DNA of 64,000 nucleotides from Streptomyces fungicidicus. GTDB taxonomy: Bacteria; Actinomycetota; Actinomycetes; Streptomycetales; Streptomycetaceae. A program made the position numbers and the translations under genes. The DNA lies in contig NZ_CP023407.1 of the NCBI RefSeq assembly GCF_003665435.1, positions 4,513,501-4,577,500 of the forward strand, read 5' to 3'. The notes beneath the pieces were generated by a model. The model had not been told where the DNA came from, ran no database searches, and saw only the letters and a program-made list of their open reading frames with translations. This document shows, in pieces, positions 26,579-34,500 of the stretch. Positions within the stretch are counted from its first letter, which is position 1; every line of letters begins with the position of its first letter.

Positions 26579-28153
26579 GTGATCGATATCAACGAGTCCG
26601 TGATGCAGTTCCTTCTGGCGTTTCTCGTCGTCGGACCGCTCCTCGGTGCGGCCGCCGCCCTCCTGCCGGCCCCGCCCGGACTGAAGGGGAAGTCACCCGA
26701 GCAGGCCGTGCTCCGCCACGGTGTCACCGTCACCGGCGCGATCCTCGTCGCGGCGATCGTCCTCGCGCTCGGCTTCGACCACGACCAGCCGTCGAAGATG
26801 CAGGCCACGACCGACATCAGCTGGATCCCCGCACTCGGCGTGCGCATCCACCTCGGCACCGACGGCATCTCCCTCCCCCTTCTGGTCCTGACCGCGCTGC
26901 TGACCTTCCTCAGCGCCCTCTACTCGTACTTCAAGCCGCCCGCGGGCCCGTCCCCGAAGGCCTTCGTCGCCCTGCTGCTCGTCCTCGAGTCCGGCACCCT
27001 GGCGACCTTCGCCGTCCTCGACCTGATCCTCTTCTTCCTCGCCTTCGAGACGGTCCTCATCCCGATGTACTTCCTCATCGCCCGCTGGGGCGGCGAGGGC
27101 CGTGCCGGAGCCGCCTGGAAGTTCATCCTCTACACACTGCTCGGCTCCGTGGTCATGCTGCTCGGCCTGCTCCTGATCGGTATCAAGGCGGGCACATTCG
27201 ACATGGTGGCACTCGCCACTGACAACGGCCGGTCACTGACCGTGTCCGTGCAGGTCGTCGCCGTTCTGGCGATCGGGCTCGGGCTCGCGGTCAAGACCCC
27301 GATGTGGCCGCTGCACAGCTGGCTGCCCGACGCCCACACCGCCGCGCCGACCGTCGGCTCGGTCCTGCTGGCGGGCGTCCTGCTGAAGATGGGCACCTAC
27401 GGCTTCGTCCGCATCCTGCTGCCCGCCGCCCCGGACGGCTTCCGCACCTTCGCGCCCTACCTCGCGGCCTTCGCCGTCGTCGGCGTCATCTACGGCTCCC
27501 TCGCCTGCCTGGCCCTCGCCAAGCGGGGCGCGAACGGCGACCTGAAACGCCTCATCGCCTACTCCTCCGTCGGCCACATGGGCTTCGTCCTCCTCGGCAT
27601 CGCGACCATGACCCCGACCGGAGTCAACGGCGCCCTGTTCGCCAACATCGCCCACGGCCTCATCACCGGCCTGCTCTTCTTCCTGGTCGGCGGCCTGAAG
27701 GACCGCACCGGCAGCACCGACCTCGACACCCTCGCCAAGGAGACCGGCGCCGCCCTCTACGGCAAGGCGCCCCGCCTCGGCGGCCTGCTCGCCTTCGCCG
27801 CCGTCGCCTCCCTCGGCCTGCCCGGACTCGCCGGTTTCTGGGGCGAGATGCTGGCGCTGTTCGGCGCCTTCGCACCCGGCGCCGGCCTCAGCAGGCCCGC
27901 CTTCCTCACCTTCATGGCCATCGGCGCCTTCGGCACCCTGCTGACGGCCGCGTACCTGCTGATCGTGGTCCGCAGGGTCTGCATGGGCGCCGTACCCCAG
28001 GACGCCCCGAAACTCACCGACGTGCGCTCCTACGAGTTCGCCGCCTGGACCCCGCTCGTCGTCCTCACCGTCGTCGCCGGGCTGTGGCCGGGGGCCCTCC
28101 TCCGGCTGACCGACCCGGTCGTGCAGCAGCTCCTCGCAGGAGGCACCCGATGA
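26579..28153 (+). CDS. nuoM: NADH-quinone oxidoreductase subunit M
   Basis: A 524-residue antiporter-like membrane subunit, start GTG 6 bp after the nuoL stop with GGAGCG in front. Conserved segments include FFLAFETVLIPMYFLI (channel Glu), KTPMWPLHSWLPDAHTAAPT (Lys/His) and GDLKRLIAYSSVGHMGFVLLG (Lys). About 14 helices. It ends in an ATGA overlap with nuoN. Homologous to Mrp-type Na+/H+ antiporters, and one of three proton-pumping subunits. Confidence 0.93.
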   Translation: MIDINESVMQFLLAFLVVGPLLGAAAALLPAPPGLKGKSPEQAVLRHGVTVTGAILVAAIVLALGFDHDQPSKMQATTDISWIPALGVRIHLGTDGISLPLLVLTALLTFLSALYSYFKPPAGPSPKAFVALLLVLESGTLATFAVLDLILFFLAFETVLIPMYFLIARWGGEGRAGAAWKFILYTLLGSVVMLLGLLLIGIKAGTFDMVALATDNGRSLTVSVQVVAVLAIGLGLAVKTPMWPLHSWLPDAHTAAPTVGSVLLAGVLLKMGTYGFVRILLPAAPDGFRTFAPYLAAFAVVGVIYGSLACLALAKRGANGDLKRLIAYSSVGHMGFVLLGIATMTPTGVNGALFANIAHGLITGLLFFLVGGLKDRTGSTDLDTLAKETGAALYGKAPRLGGLLAFAAVASLGLPGLAGFWGEMLALFGAFAPGAGLSRPAFLTFMAIGAFGTLLTAAYLLIVVRRVCMGAVPQDAPKLTDVRSYEFAAWTPLVVLTVVAGLWPGALLRLTDPVVQQLLAGGTR

Positions 28154-29649
28154 GCTCCCTGGTCCAGTCCGTCGACTGGCTGGCCATCGCGCCGCCCACC
28201 ATCACGGCCGTCGTCGGACTCGTCGTCCTCGTCGCCGACCTGTTCGTCGGCGAGTCCAGGAAGCCGCTCCTCGGCTGGCTCTCCGTGGCCGGACTGGCCG
28301 CCGCCACGCTCATGCTGCTGCCCCTCCTCGACGCCGACCGCGGCACCTTCTGCCTCGTCGGCGACACCGGCGTGTGCAGCTACACCGCGGACCGCTTCAC
28401 CCTCGTCATCCAGTTCCTGGTGCTCGGCGGCGCCCTGCTGACCGCCCTCCTGTCGGTCACCGCCCTGAAAGACGAGGCGAAACGGCTGCCCGAGGGCGAG
28501 TACTGGTTCCTGTTCCTCTCCTCCGCGGCCGGCGCCGCCCTGCTGCCCGCCTCCCGCGACCTCGCCACACTGATCGTCGCCCTGGAGGTCGCCTCCCTGC
28601 CCGCCTTCGCCCTCGTCGGCCTCCGGCACGGCGACCGGAAGTCCTCCGAGGCGGCCCTGAAGTTCTTCCTGTCCTCCGTCACCGCCACCGCGGTCAGCCT
28701 GCTGGGCGTCAGCTTCGTCTACGCCGCCACCGGAACCCTCCACCTCACCCTGATCGCCGAACGCGTCCAGAACGTCGACGGACAGCTCCACACCCTCACC
28801 CAGACCGGCGTCGTCCTCACCCTCGTCGGCTTCGCCTTCAAGACCGCCGCCGTCCCCTTCCACTTCTGGGTCCCCGACACCTACGTGGGCGCCCCCCTGC
28901 CGATCGCCGCCTACCTGTCGGTCATCGGCAAGGCCGTCGGCTTCACCGGCCTCATCCTGGTCACCGTCGTCGCCCTCCCCTCGTACGCCGACGTGTGGGG
29001 GCCCGCGCTCGCCGCGCTGGCCGCCCTCACCATGACGGTCGGCAACGTCGGCGCCCTCCGGCAGCAGGCCGCGCGCGCGTACAGCGCGGTACGCCTTCTC
29101 GCCTGGTCGTCCGTCGGCCAGGCCGGCTACCTCCTGGTGCCGATCGCCGCCGCCGCGTACTCCGGCGACGCCGAGAAGTCGGTCGGCTCCACCGTCGCCT
29201 ACGCCCTCATGTACGGCGCCGTGAACCTGGGCGCGTTCGCGGTGGCCGCCCTCGTCGGACGCGCCCACCGGCTCAACCGCGTCGCCGACTACCGCGGCCT
29301 GTACGCCTCCAGCCCCCTCACCGCGCTCCTCCTGGGCTTCTTCCTGCTCTGCCTCGCCGGACTCCCGCCGGGCGTCATCGGCCTCTTCGCCAAGGTCACC
29401 GTGTTCTCCGCGGCCGTCGACGCCGGACTGGGCTGGCTCGCCGTCGTCATGGCCGTCAACGTCGTCATCGCGCTGGTCTACTACCTCCGGTGGACGGCCC
29501 TGCTGTTCCGCGCCCCCGAGGGCGAACCGGTGAAGCACCGGCTCCCGGCCCCCCTCACCGCCGCGCTCGCCCTGACCGGGGTCCTCGGCGTGGCCCTGTC
29601 CGGCGCGCCCCAGCTGGTCCTGCGCTTCACCGGCACCGGGCTCTTCTGA
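28150..29649 (+). CDS. nuoN: NADH-quinone oxidoreductase subunit N
   Basis: A 499-residue antiporter-like membrane subunit, last gene of the nuo operon. Conserved parts include EVASLPAFALVGL, KTAAVPFHFWVPDTYVGAP and ARAYSAVRLLAWSSVGQAGYLL, where family members usually carry the DxKRxLAYSSI motif; here the lysine before the LAWSSVG segment is replaced (SAVRLLAWS). About 14 helices. It starts within the nuoM stop. No strong terminator is obvious directly after the stop, and the next gene (htpX) has its own promoter-like element. Confidence 0.92.
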   Translation: MSSLVQSVDWLAIAPPTITAVVGLVVLVADLFVGESRKPLLGWLSVAGLAAATLMLLPLLDADRGTFCLVGDTGVCSYTADRFTLVIQFLVLGGALLTALLSVTALKDEAKRLPEGEYWFLFLSSAAGAALLPASRDLATLIVALEVASLPAFALVGLRHGDRKSSEAALKFFLSSVTATAVSLLGVSFVYAATGTLHLTLIAERVQNVDGQLHTLTQTGVVLTLVGFAFKTAAVPFHFWVPDTYVGAPLPIAAYLSVIGKAVGFTGLILVTVVALPSYADVWGPALAALAALTMTVGNVGALRQQAARAYSAVRLLAWSSVGQAGYLLVPIAAAAYSGDAEKSVGSTVAYALMYGAVNLGAFAVAALVGRAHRLNRVADYRGLYASSPLTALLLGFFLLCLAGLPPGVIGLFAKVTVFSAAVDAGLGWLAVVMAVNVVIALVYYLRWTALLFRAPEGEPVKHRLPAPLTAALALTGVLGVALSGAPQLVLRFTGTGLF

Positions 29650-29706
29650 GGAGCCCTCCGGGCCCGTGTCACCCGGACGGTTGACACGCGCCACCGCGCG
29701 CACAAG

Positions 29707-29732
29707 GGAACTAGTGCCCCTCGCCTGGCGTT
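29707..29732 (+). promoter_or_regulatory. Sigma-R-type promoter candidate for htpX
   Basis: GGAAC at 29707-29711 and GTT at 29730-29732 are separated by exactly 18 bp, matching the GGAAT-N18-GTT consensus of the thiol-stress sigma factor SigR of streptomycetes except for the last base of the -35. It lies about 115 bp before the htpX start. Confidence 0.55.
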
Positions 29733-29845
29733 GACCGGTACGGGAGGGTCCACTGGACGTGACACGACGCCACCAGTGGGCAGCGCAGGTCAGAGGAAGA
29801 TCTACAAGCAAGGGTCCCCCTGCCGCACGACTTGGAGGGCGTACC

Positions 29846-30709
29846 GTGCACCGCCGGCACAACGGGCTCAGGACAGCGGTCCTCCTTGGGGGACTGTCCG
29901 CGCTCATCATCGTCATCGGCAGCTTCTTCGGCCGTACGGGGCTCGTCGTCGCCGTCGTCATCGCCCTCGGCACCAACGCGTACGCGTACTGGAACAGCGA
30001 CAAGCTGGCCCTCCGCGCGATGCGGGCCCGCCCGGTGAGCGAGTTCGAGGCCCCGGGGCTGTACCGGATGGTCCGGGAGCTCTCCACCCAGGCCCGCCAG
30101 CCCATGCCGCGCCTGTACATCTCCCCGACGGAGGCCCCCAACGCCTTCGCCACCGGACGCAACCCGCGCAACGCCGCCGTGTGCTGCACCGAAGGCATCC
30201 TGCGCCTGCTCGACGAGCGGGAGCTGCGCGGCGTCATCGGCCACGAGCTCAGCCATGTCTACAACCGGGACATCCTGATCTCCTCGGTCGCCGGAGCCCT
30301 CGCTTCCGTGATCATGTTCCTGGTCAACTTCGCCTGGCTGATCCCGATCGGCCGCTCCAACGACGACGACGGCCCCGGCCTCCTCGGCATGCTGCTGATC
30401 ATGATCCTGGGCCCGCTCGCCGCGTCCGTCATCCAGCTGGCCATCAGCCGCTCCCGGGAGTACGAGGCCGACGCCTCCGGCGCCCAGCTCACCGGCGATC
30501 CGCTCGCCCTCGCCGGCGCCCTGCGCAAACTGGAACACGGTACGAAGCAGCTTCCGCTGCCTCCCGAGCCCCGCATCGAGACGGCCAGCCATATGATGAT
30601 CGCGAACCCGTTCCGCCCGGGGCAGGGACTCTCGAAGATGTTCTCCACTCACCCGCCGATGGCGGAACGCATCGCCCGGCTCGAGAAGATGGCAGGTCAC
30701 CACCAGTGA
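29846..30709 (+). CDS. htpX: HtpX-like membrane zinc metalloprotease (M48)
   Basis: A 287-residue membrane protease for misfolded membrane proteins. Two N-terminal hydrophobic helices (about 11-48) precede the M48 domain. The zinc motif HELSH is at residues 133-137, and the third ligand is the Glu in SREYEADASG. Two further helices lie between them. The GTG start at 29846 is preceded by GGAGGG; an upstream in-frame start lacks this. Its stop overlaps the start of the YccF gene (GTGA), so both are co-transcribed. A sigma-R-like element upstream suggests induction by thiol or protein-damage stress, which suits a protein quality-control role. Confidence 0.92.
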   Translation: MHRRHNGLRTAVLLGGLSALIIVIGSFFGRTGLVVAVVIALGTNAYAYWNSDKLALRAMRARPVSEFEAPGLYRMVRELSTQARQPMPRLYISPTEAPNAFATGRNPRNAAVCCTEGILRLLDERELRGVIGHELSHVYNRDILISSVAGALASVIMFLVNFAWLIPIGRSNDDDGPGLLGMLLIMILGPLAASVIQLAISRSREYEADASGAQLTGDPLALAGALRKLEHGTKQLPLPPEPRIETASHMMIANPFRPGQGLSKMFSTHPPMAERIARLEKMAGHHQ

Positions 30710-31101
30710 AGACCATCCTGAATCTCATATGGCTCGTCTTCAGCGGCTTCTGGCTGTTCCTCGGCTACTTGCTCGCGGGCGTGCTGCTCTGCATCACGAT
30801 CATCGGCATCCCCTTCGGCATCGCCGCGTTCCGCATCGGCATCTACGCCCTGTGGCCCTTCGGGTACACGACGGTCGAACGCCGTGACGCCGGAGCCCCG
30901 TCCTTCCTCGTCAACGTGCTGTGGCTGCTGCTGGCCGGCTGGTGGCTGGCGCTCGGCCACATCCTCACCGGCCTCGCCCTGTGCGTGACGATCATCGGAA
31001 TCCCGCTCGGCATCGCCAACTTCAAGCTGATCCCCGTCTCGCTCTTTCCGCTGGGCCGCGAGATCGTGCGGACGGACCAGGCGTTCACCGACCGCTGGTG
31101 A
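30706..31101 (+). CDS. YccF domain inner-membrane protein
   Basis: A 131-residue protein made of two similar YccF halves. Each has a hydrophobic stretch with the motif ITIIGIPFGIA or VTIIGIPLGIA preceded by a WLxxxGxxL region, giving four membrane helices in total. The internal repeat is evident by eye. Translation is coupled to htpX through a GTGA overlap, so it may act with the protease in membrane quality control; this is inference from position only. The biochemical role of YccF proteins is not established. Confidence 0.88.
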   Translation: MKTILNLIWLVFSGFWLFLGYLLAGVLLCITIIGIPFGIAAFRIGIYALWPFGYTTVERRDAGAPSFLVNVLWLLLAGWWLALGHILTGLALCVTIIGIPLGIANFKLIPVSLFPLGREIVRTDQAFTDRW

Positions 31102-31203
31102 CGCCGTGGACGCCGCCGCCGGCACGACCCGGGGCGTCGTCCACAGCCCGAAGGTTGTCCACAGGCCCGCACGTCTGTCAGTGGCGGCGCGCATGATGAA
31201 CCC

Positions 31204-31770
31204 ATGACCGAGCACGAGCAGTTGCTGACACAGGTGGCGGCCAAGGCCCGCAACACCCGCCCGTGGGGCTGGCCTTCCCTGCCCGAGCCCGTCGACGCGG
31301 CCACCCTGGCCCGCGCCGAGGCCGCCCTGGGCTTCGCCCTGCCCCCACTGCTCGCGGAGCTCTACCTGCGGATAGCGGACGGCGGCTTCGGCCCCGAGTA
31401 CGGTCTGCTGCCCCTCCTGGACAGCGAGCCGTCCGGCGAACCGGCGGCCGTGGCCCAGTACCTCGCCAACCGCGAGAGCGGCCGGGAGGACCCCGACTGG
31501 CCCTGGCCCGAGGGCGTCCTGCCGATATCCCACTGGGGCTGCGGCATGTACGCCTGCGTCGACTGCCGCTCACCGCAGGCCCCCGTCCTGCTCTTCGAAC
31601 CCAACGGCGACGACCCCGCCCAGGCATGGTTCCTCGACAGCCCCGGCCTCACGGACTGGCTCCACTCCTGGCTCCGCGGCACGGGCTGGTACGAGGAGGA
31701 GAACGAGGGCGTGGACATGGCCCTCTGGACCGGCTTCCAGGGACCCGCGACACCGGCACGGACGCCCTGA
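31204..31770 (+). CDS. SMI1/KNR4 family protein
   Basis: A 188-residue protein with the SUKH/SMI1 pattern: a helix and WPSLPEPVDAATLARAEAALGFALPPLLAELYLRIADGG (given by its key parts LPEP, LGFALPPLLAELY and IADGGFGPEYGLL), then HWGCGMYACVDC and a C-terminal helical region with LTDWLHSWLRG. SUKH proteins often act as immunity proteins against contact-dependent toxins, but many streptomycete copies are solitary. No toxin gene adjoins this one. It is convergent with the permease gene ending at 31790. Confidence 0.82.
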   Translation: MTEHEQLLTQVAAKARNTRPWGWPSLPEPVDAATLARAEAALGFALPPLLAELYLRIADGGFGPEYGLLPLLDSEPSGEPAAVAQYLANRESGREDPDWPWPEGVLPISHWGCGMYACVDCRSPQAPVLLFEPNGDDPAQAWFLDSPGLTDWLHSWLRGTGWYEEENEGVDMALWTGFQGPATPARTP

Positions 31771-31789
31771 ACGAGCCGGGCGCCGCCCA

Positions 31790-33043
31790 CTACCGCCGAC
31801 TGCCCCGCACCCGCATCCGCACCCCGTAAGCCGCCACGCCCACCACCAGCACCCCCGCGCCGACGGCCACCGAGAGCCACGGCAGCGAGAACGCCAGCAC
31901 CACGCACCCGGCGAGCCCCACCGCCGGCACCAGCCGCGCCCACGGCCTCGCGTCGAGCGTCCAGGCGGACGCGTTGGCCACGGCGTAGTACGTCAGCACG
32001 CCGAAGGAGGAGAAACCGATGGCTCCCCGTACATCCACCGTGGCGGCCAGCACGGCGACCACCGCGCCCACCACGAGCTCCGCCCGGTGCGGCACCCGGA
32101 ACCGCGGATGCACGGCGGTGAGGGCACGCGGGAGATGCCGGTCCCGGGCCATGGCCAGCGTCGTCCGCGACACCCCCAGGATCAGGGCGAGCAGCGAGCC
32201 CAGCGCGGCCACCGCCGCGCCCACCCGCACCACCGGCACGAGCCCGGGCATACCCGCGGCCCGCACCGCGTCGGCGAGCGGCGCGGTGGCGTCGCCCAGC
32301 CCCTCCGGCCCCAGCACGGACAGCACGGCCACCGCGACGGCCGCGTACACGACCAGCGCGATGCCCAGGGCCAGCGGGATCGCCCGGGGAATGGTGCGCG
32401 CAGGATCCCGGACCTCCTCACCGAGGGTCGCGATACGGGCGTACCCCGCGAAGGCGAAGAACAGCAGCCCGGCCGCCTGAAGCACCCCGCCGGCACCGCC
32501 CGAGAGCCCGACGTCCAGCCGCCCGGCCTCGGCGGCCCCCGACGTCAGACAGACGACCACCACGGCGGAGAGGACCGCCAGGACCACACCCACGATCACC
32601 CGCGTCAGCCAGGCGGACTTCTGGACACCGCCGTAGTTCACCGCGGTCAGCGCCACCACGGCGGCGACCGCCACGGCGTGCGCCTGCCCCGGCCAGACAT
32701 ACGCGCCCACGGTGAGCGCCATCGCCGCGCAGGAAGCGGTCTTCCCGACCACGAAGGCCCAGCCCGCGAGGTAGCCCCAGAAGTCCCCGAGCCGCTCGCG
32801 CCCGTACACGTACGTGCCGCCCGAGGCCGGATACCGGGCGGCGAGACGCGCCGACGACGTGGCGTTGCAGTACGCGACCACGGCGGCGACCGCCAGCCCC
32901 AGGAGCAGCCCGGAACCGGCCGCGTGCGCGGCGGGCGCCAGGGCGGCGAAGATCCCGGCTCCGACCATCGAGCCGAGACCGATGACCACGGCGTCGCCGA
33001 CGCCGAGTGTGCGCCGCAGTCCGGGGCTGTACGTGTCTGTCAT
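31790..33043 (-). CDS. APC superfamily amino acid permease
   Basis: A 417-residue transporter with about 12 membrane helices. It shows the APC consensus GLGSMVGAGIFAALAPAA in helix 1, ASGGTYVYGRERLGDFWGYLAGW (parts: SGGTYVYGRE, FWGYLAGWAF) and FFAFAGYARIATLGEEVRDPARTIPRAI (parts: FAGYARIATLGEE and P-R-AI) in helix 6. This resembles the CAT/YfnA-like branch, so amino acids or polyamines are plausible substrates. The ATG at 33043 is preferred to an upstream in-frame ATG at 33100, which would add a non-conserved N-terminus. Confidence 0.9.
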   Translation of the reverse strand: MTDTYSPGLRRTLGVGDAVVIGLGSMVGAGIFAALAPAAHAAGSGLLLGLAVAAVVAYCNATSSARLAARYPASGGTYVYGRERLGDFWGYLAGWAFVVGKTASCAAMALTVGAYVWPGQAHAVAVAAVVALTAVNYGGVQKSAWLTRVIVGVVLAVLSAVVVVCLTSGAAEAGRLDVGLSGGAGGVLQAAGLLFFAFAGYARIATLGEEVRDPARTIPRAIPLALGIALVVYAAVAVAVLSVLGPEGLGDATAPLADAVRAAGMPGLVPVVRVGAAVAALGSLLALILGVSRTTLAMARDRHLPRALTAVHPRFRVPHRAELVVGAVVAVLAATVDVRGAIGFSSFGVLTYYAVANASAWTLDARPWARLVPAVGLAGCVVLAFSLPWLSVAVGAGVLVVGVAAYGVRMRVRGSRR

Positions 33044-33135
33044 GGGGCCGCACCCTACTGACCGGAAGGAACCGGCATGTGGCCGCCCGACGTCGTTCAT
33101 GGTGCAGGAGCGGCAGGAAAGGGCAGGTGCACCGC

Positions 33136-33402
33136 ATGACGATCATCAGCTGGATCATCCTGGGACTGTTGGCCGGGGCGATAGCGAAGTTCCTGCTGCC
33201 GGGCCGCGACCCGGGCGGCCTCGTCGGCACCACCCTGATCGGCGTCGCCGGCGCGTTCATCGGCGGCTGGGCGTCCGCCCGTTGGCTCGACCACCCGATC
33301 ACCAAGGACTTCTACGACGGCGCCACCTGGGCCGCCGCGATCGGTGGCTCGCTCGTCCTCCTGATCGCCTACCGCATCCTCTTCGGCCACTCGCGCGACT
33401 GA
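33136..33402 (+). CDS. GlsB/YeaQ/YmgE family small membrane protein
   Basis: An 88-residue protein with three hydrophobic segments: IISWIILGLLAGAIAKFLLP at the N-terminus, GGLVGTTLIGVAGAFIGGW in the middle and AAIGGSLVLLIAYRILFG at the end. The PGRDPGG motif between helices 1 and 2 is diagnostic. These Gly-rich proteins are linked to envelope stress responses, with no defined biochemistry. An in-frame GTG at 33127 is an alternative start with an upstream AGGAAAGG. It is divergent from the permease gene and convergent with yajQ. Confidence 0.88.
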   Translation: MTIISWIILGLLAGAIAKFLLPGRDPGGLVGTTLIGVAGAFIGGWASARWLDHPITKDFYDGATWAAAIGGSLVLLIAYRILFGHSRD

Positions 33403-33423
33403 TCACGCGGCCGCGCGTCGGAC

Positions 33424-33461
33424 GAGAGGGGGCGGACACCGGCCCGGTGCCCGCCCTTCTC
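33424..33461. terminator. Hairpin between converging GlsB-type and yajQ genes
   Basis: An imperfect long inverted repeat (GAGAGGGGGCGG against CCCGCCCTTCTC, inner ACACCGG/CCGGTG) in the 118-bp gap between two converging genes, suitable as a bidirectional terminator. Confidence 0.55.
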
Positions 33462-33520
33462 ACAGGTGCCGCACGCGTGCGGCGGCGCGCTGACGTCAAC
33501 GGCCCCCGTCCGGACCGGAC

Positions 33521-34009
33521 CTACCGGTAGTTCACGAACTGCAGGGCGAAGTCGAAGTCCTTGCCCTTGAGCAGCGCGATGACGGTCTGGAGGTCGTCAC
33601 GGCTCTTGGAGCTGACCCGCAGTTCCTCGCCCTGCACCTGGGCCTTGACGCCCTTGGGGCCCTCATCGCGGATGATCTTGGCGACCTTCTTCGCGTTGTC
33701 CTGGGAGATGCCCTCTTCGATCGACGCGAAGATCTTGTACTCCTTGCCCGAGAGCTGGGGCTCACCCGCGTCCAGGGCCTTCAGCGAGATGCCCCGCTTG
33801 ATCAGCTTGGACTGGAAGACGTCGAGGACGGCCTTCACCCGGTCCTCGGAGTTCGCCTCCATGAGGATCTTCTCCCCGGACCACGAGATCGAGGCGCCCA
33901 CGCCCTTGAAGTCGTAGCGCTGCGAGATCTCCTTGGCGGTCTGGTTGAGGGCGTTGTCGACCTCCTGCCGCTCGACCTTCGAGACGATGTCGAAACTGGA
34001 GTCGGCCAT
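33521..34009 (-). CDS. YajQ family nucleotide-binding protein
   Basis: A 162-residue cytosolic protein that matches YajQ throughout: ADSSFDIVSKVERQEVDNALNQ at the start (given as its first words), ISQRYDFKG, GISQDNAKKVAKIIRDEGPKGVKAQ (key words) and the terminal GKDFDFALQFVNYR. YajQ proteins have two ferredoxin-like halves; some bind cyclic di-GMP and a partner transcription factor. The gene is single, ends near the hairpin at 33424, and its start faces the tRNA-Tyr gene about 235 bp away. Confidence 0.93.
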   Translation of the reverse strand: MADSSFDIVSKVERQEVDNALNQTAKEISQRYDFKGVGASISWSGEKILMEANSEDRVKAVLDVFQSKLIKRGISLKALDAGEPQLSGKEYKIFASIEEGISQDNAKKVAKIIRDEGPKGVKAQVQGEELRVSSKSRDDLQTVIALLKGKDFDFALQFVNYR

Positions 34010-34245
34010 GTCCTGTGGCTCCTTGTATCGAGGTGCGTGTCGGGCTGTGCGCCGGATGCGTGCCCGGCGTACGTGAGGCGGCCCCCGAGCCCGGCATCGG
34101 TCCCGGTCCGCATCCGGACCAGCCTAGTCATCCCCCGGCCTCCGGGTGGCGATCAATCGGGTGGCGAAGCACCCCTGTCCATCGGGTATTGTTCACGTCG
34201 TTGCCAGGGAGCACCGCCGAAAAGCGGCTCGAAGGCAGCGACCCC

Positions 34246-34327
34246 GGCGGTGTGCCCGAGCGGCCAAAGGGAGCAGACTGTAAATCTGCCGGCTCAGCCT
34301 TCCCAGGTTCGAATCCTGGCGCCGCCA
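34246..34327 (+). tRNA. tRNA-Tyr (GTA)
   Basis: An 82-nt cloverleaf with a 7-bp acceptor stem (GGCGGTG with CGCCGCC, one G-U pair), anticodon stem GCAGA/TCTGC, anticodon GTA at 34280-34282, a long class II variable arm and T arm CCAGG-TTCGAAT-CCTGG. No encoded CCA. Its 3' half is the integration site of the element that begins at 34336, so the gene stays functional after insertion. Confidence 0.95.
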
Positions 34328-34335
34328 CGCTGAGA
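34273..34335. other. attL, left 63-bp att repeat
   Basis: A 63-bp segment identical to 49718-49780. It covers the anticodon arm, variable arm, T arm and acceptor end of tRNA-Tyr plus 8 bp beyond. The sequences diverge at 34272 and 34336. It marks the left junction of the integrated element. Confidence 0.95.
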
Positions 34336-34347
34336 AAGTTGAGAAGC

Positions 34348-34387
34348 GACCCCCTCCGAACTGCGGAAACGCAGGACGGAGGGGGTC
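34348..34387 (+). terminator. Element-borne terminator after tRNA-Tyr
   Basis: GACCCCCTCCG pairs with CGGAGGGGGTC, with an inner CTGCG-GAAA-CGCAG stem, followed by TTCTTCGTT. It resembles the original host terminator now displaced to 49783-49813, so the element brings a replacement terminator for the tRNA it occupies. Confidence 0.8.
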
Positions 34388-34500
34388 TTCTTCGTTGACG
34401 GGCCCGACCTGATCGTTATGGGCGCTTTTCCCGTTGTGTCTCACCCTGATTCGGGTGTTGACCAGTCCGTGTGGGGCAGGCGTGGGGCAACTTCGGCCCC

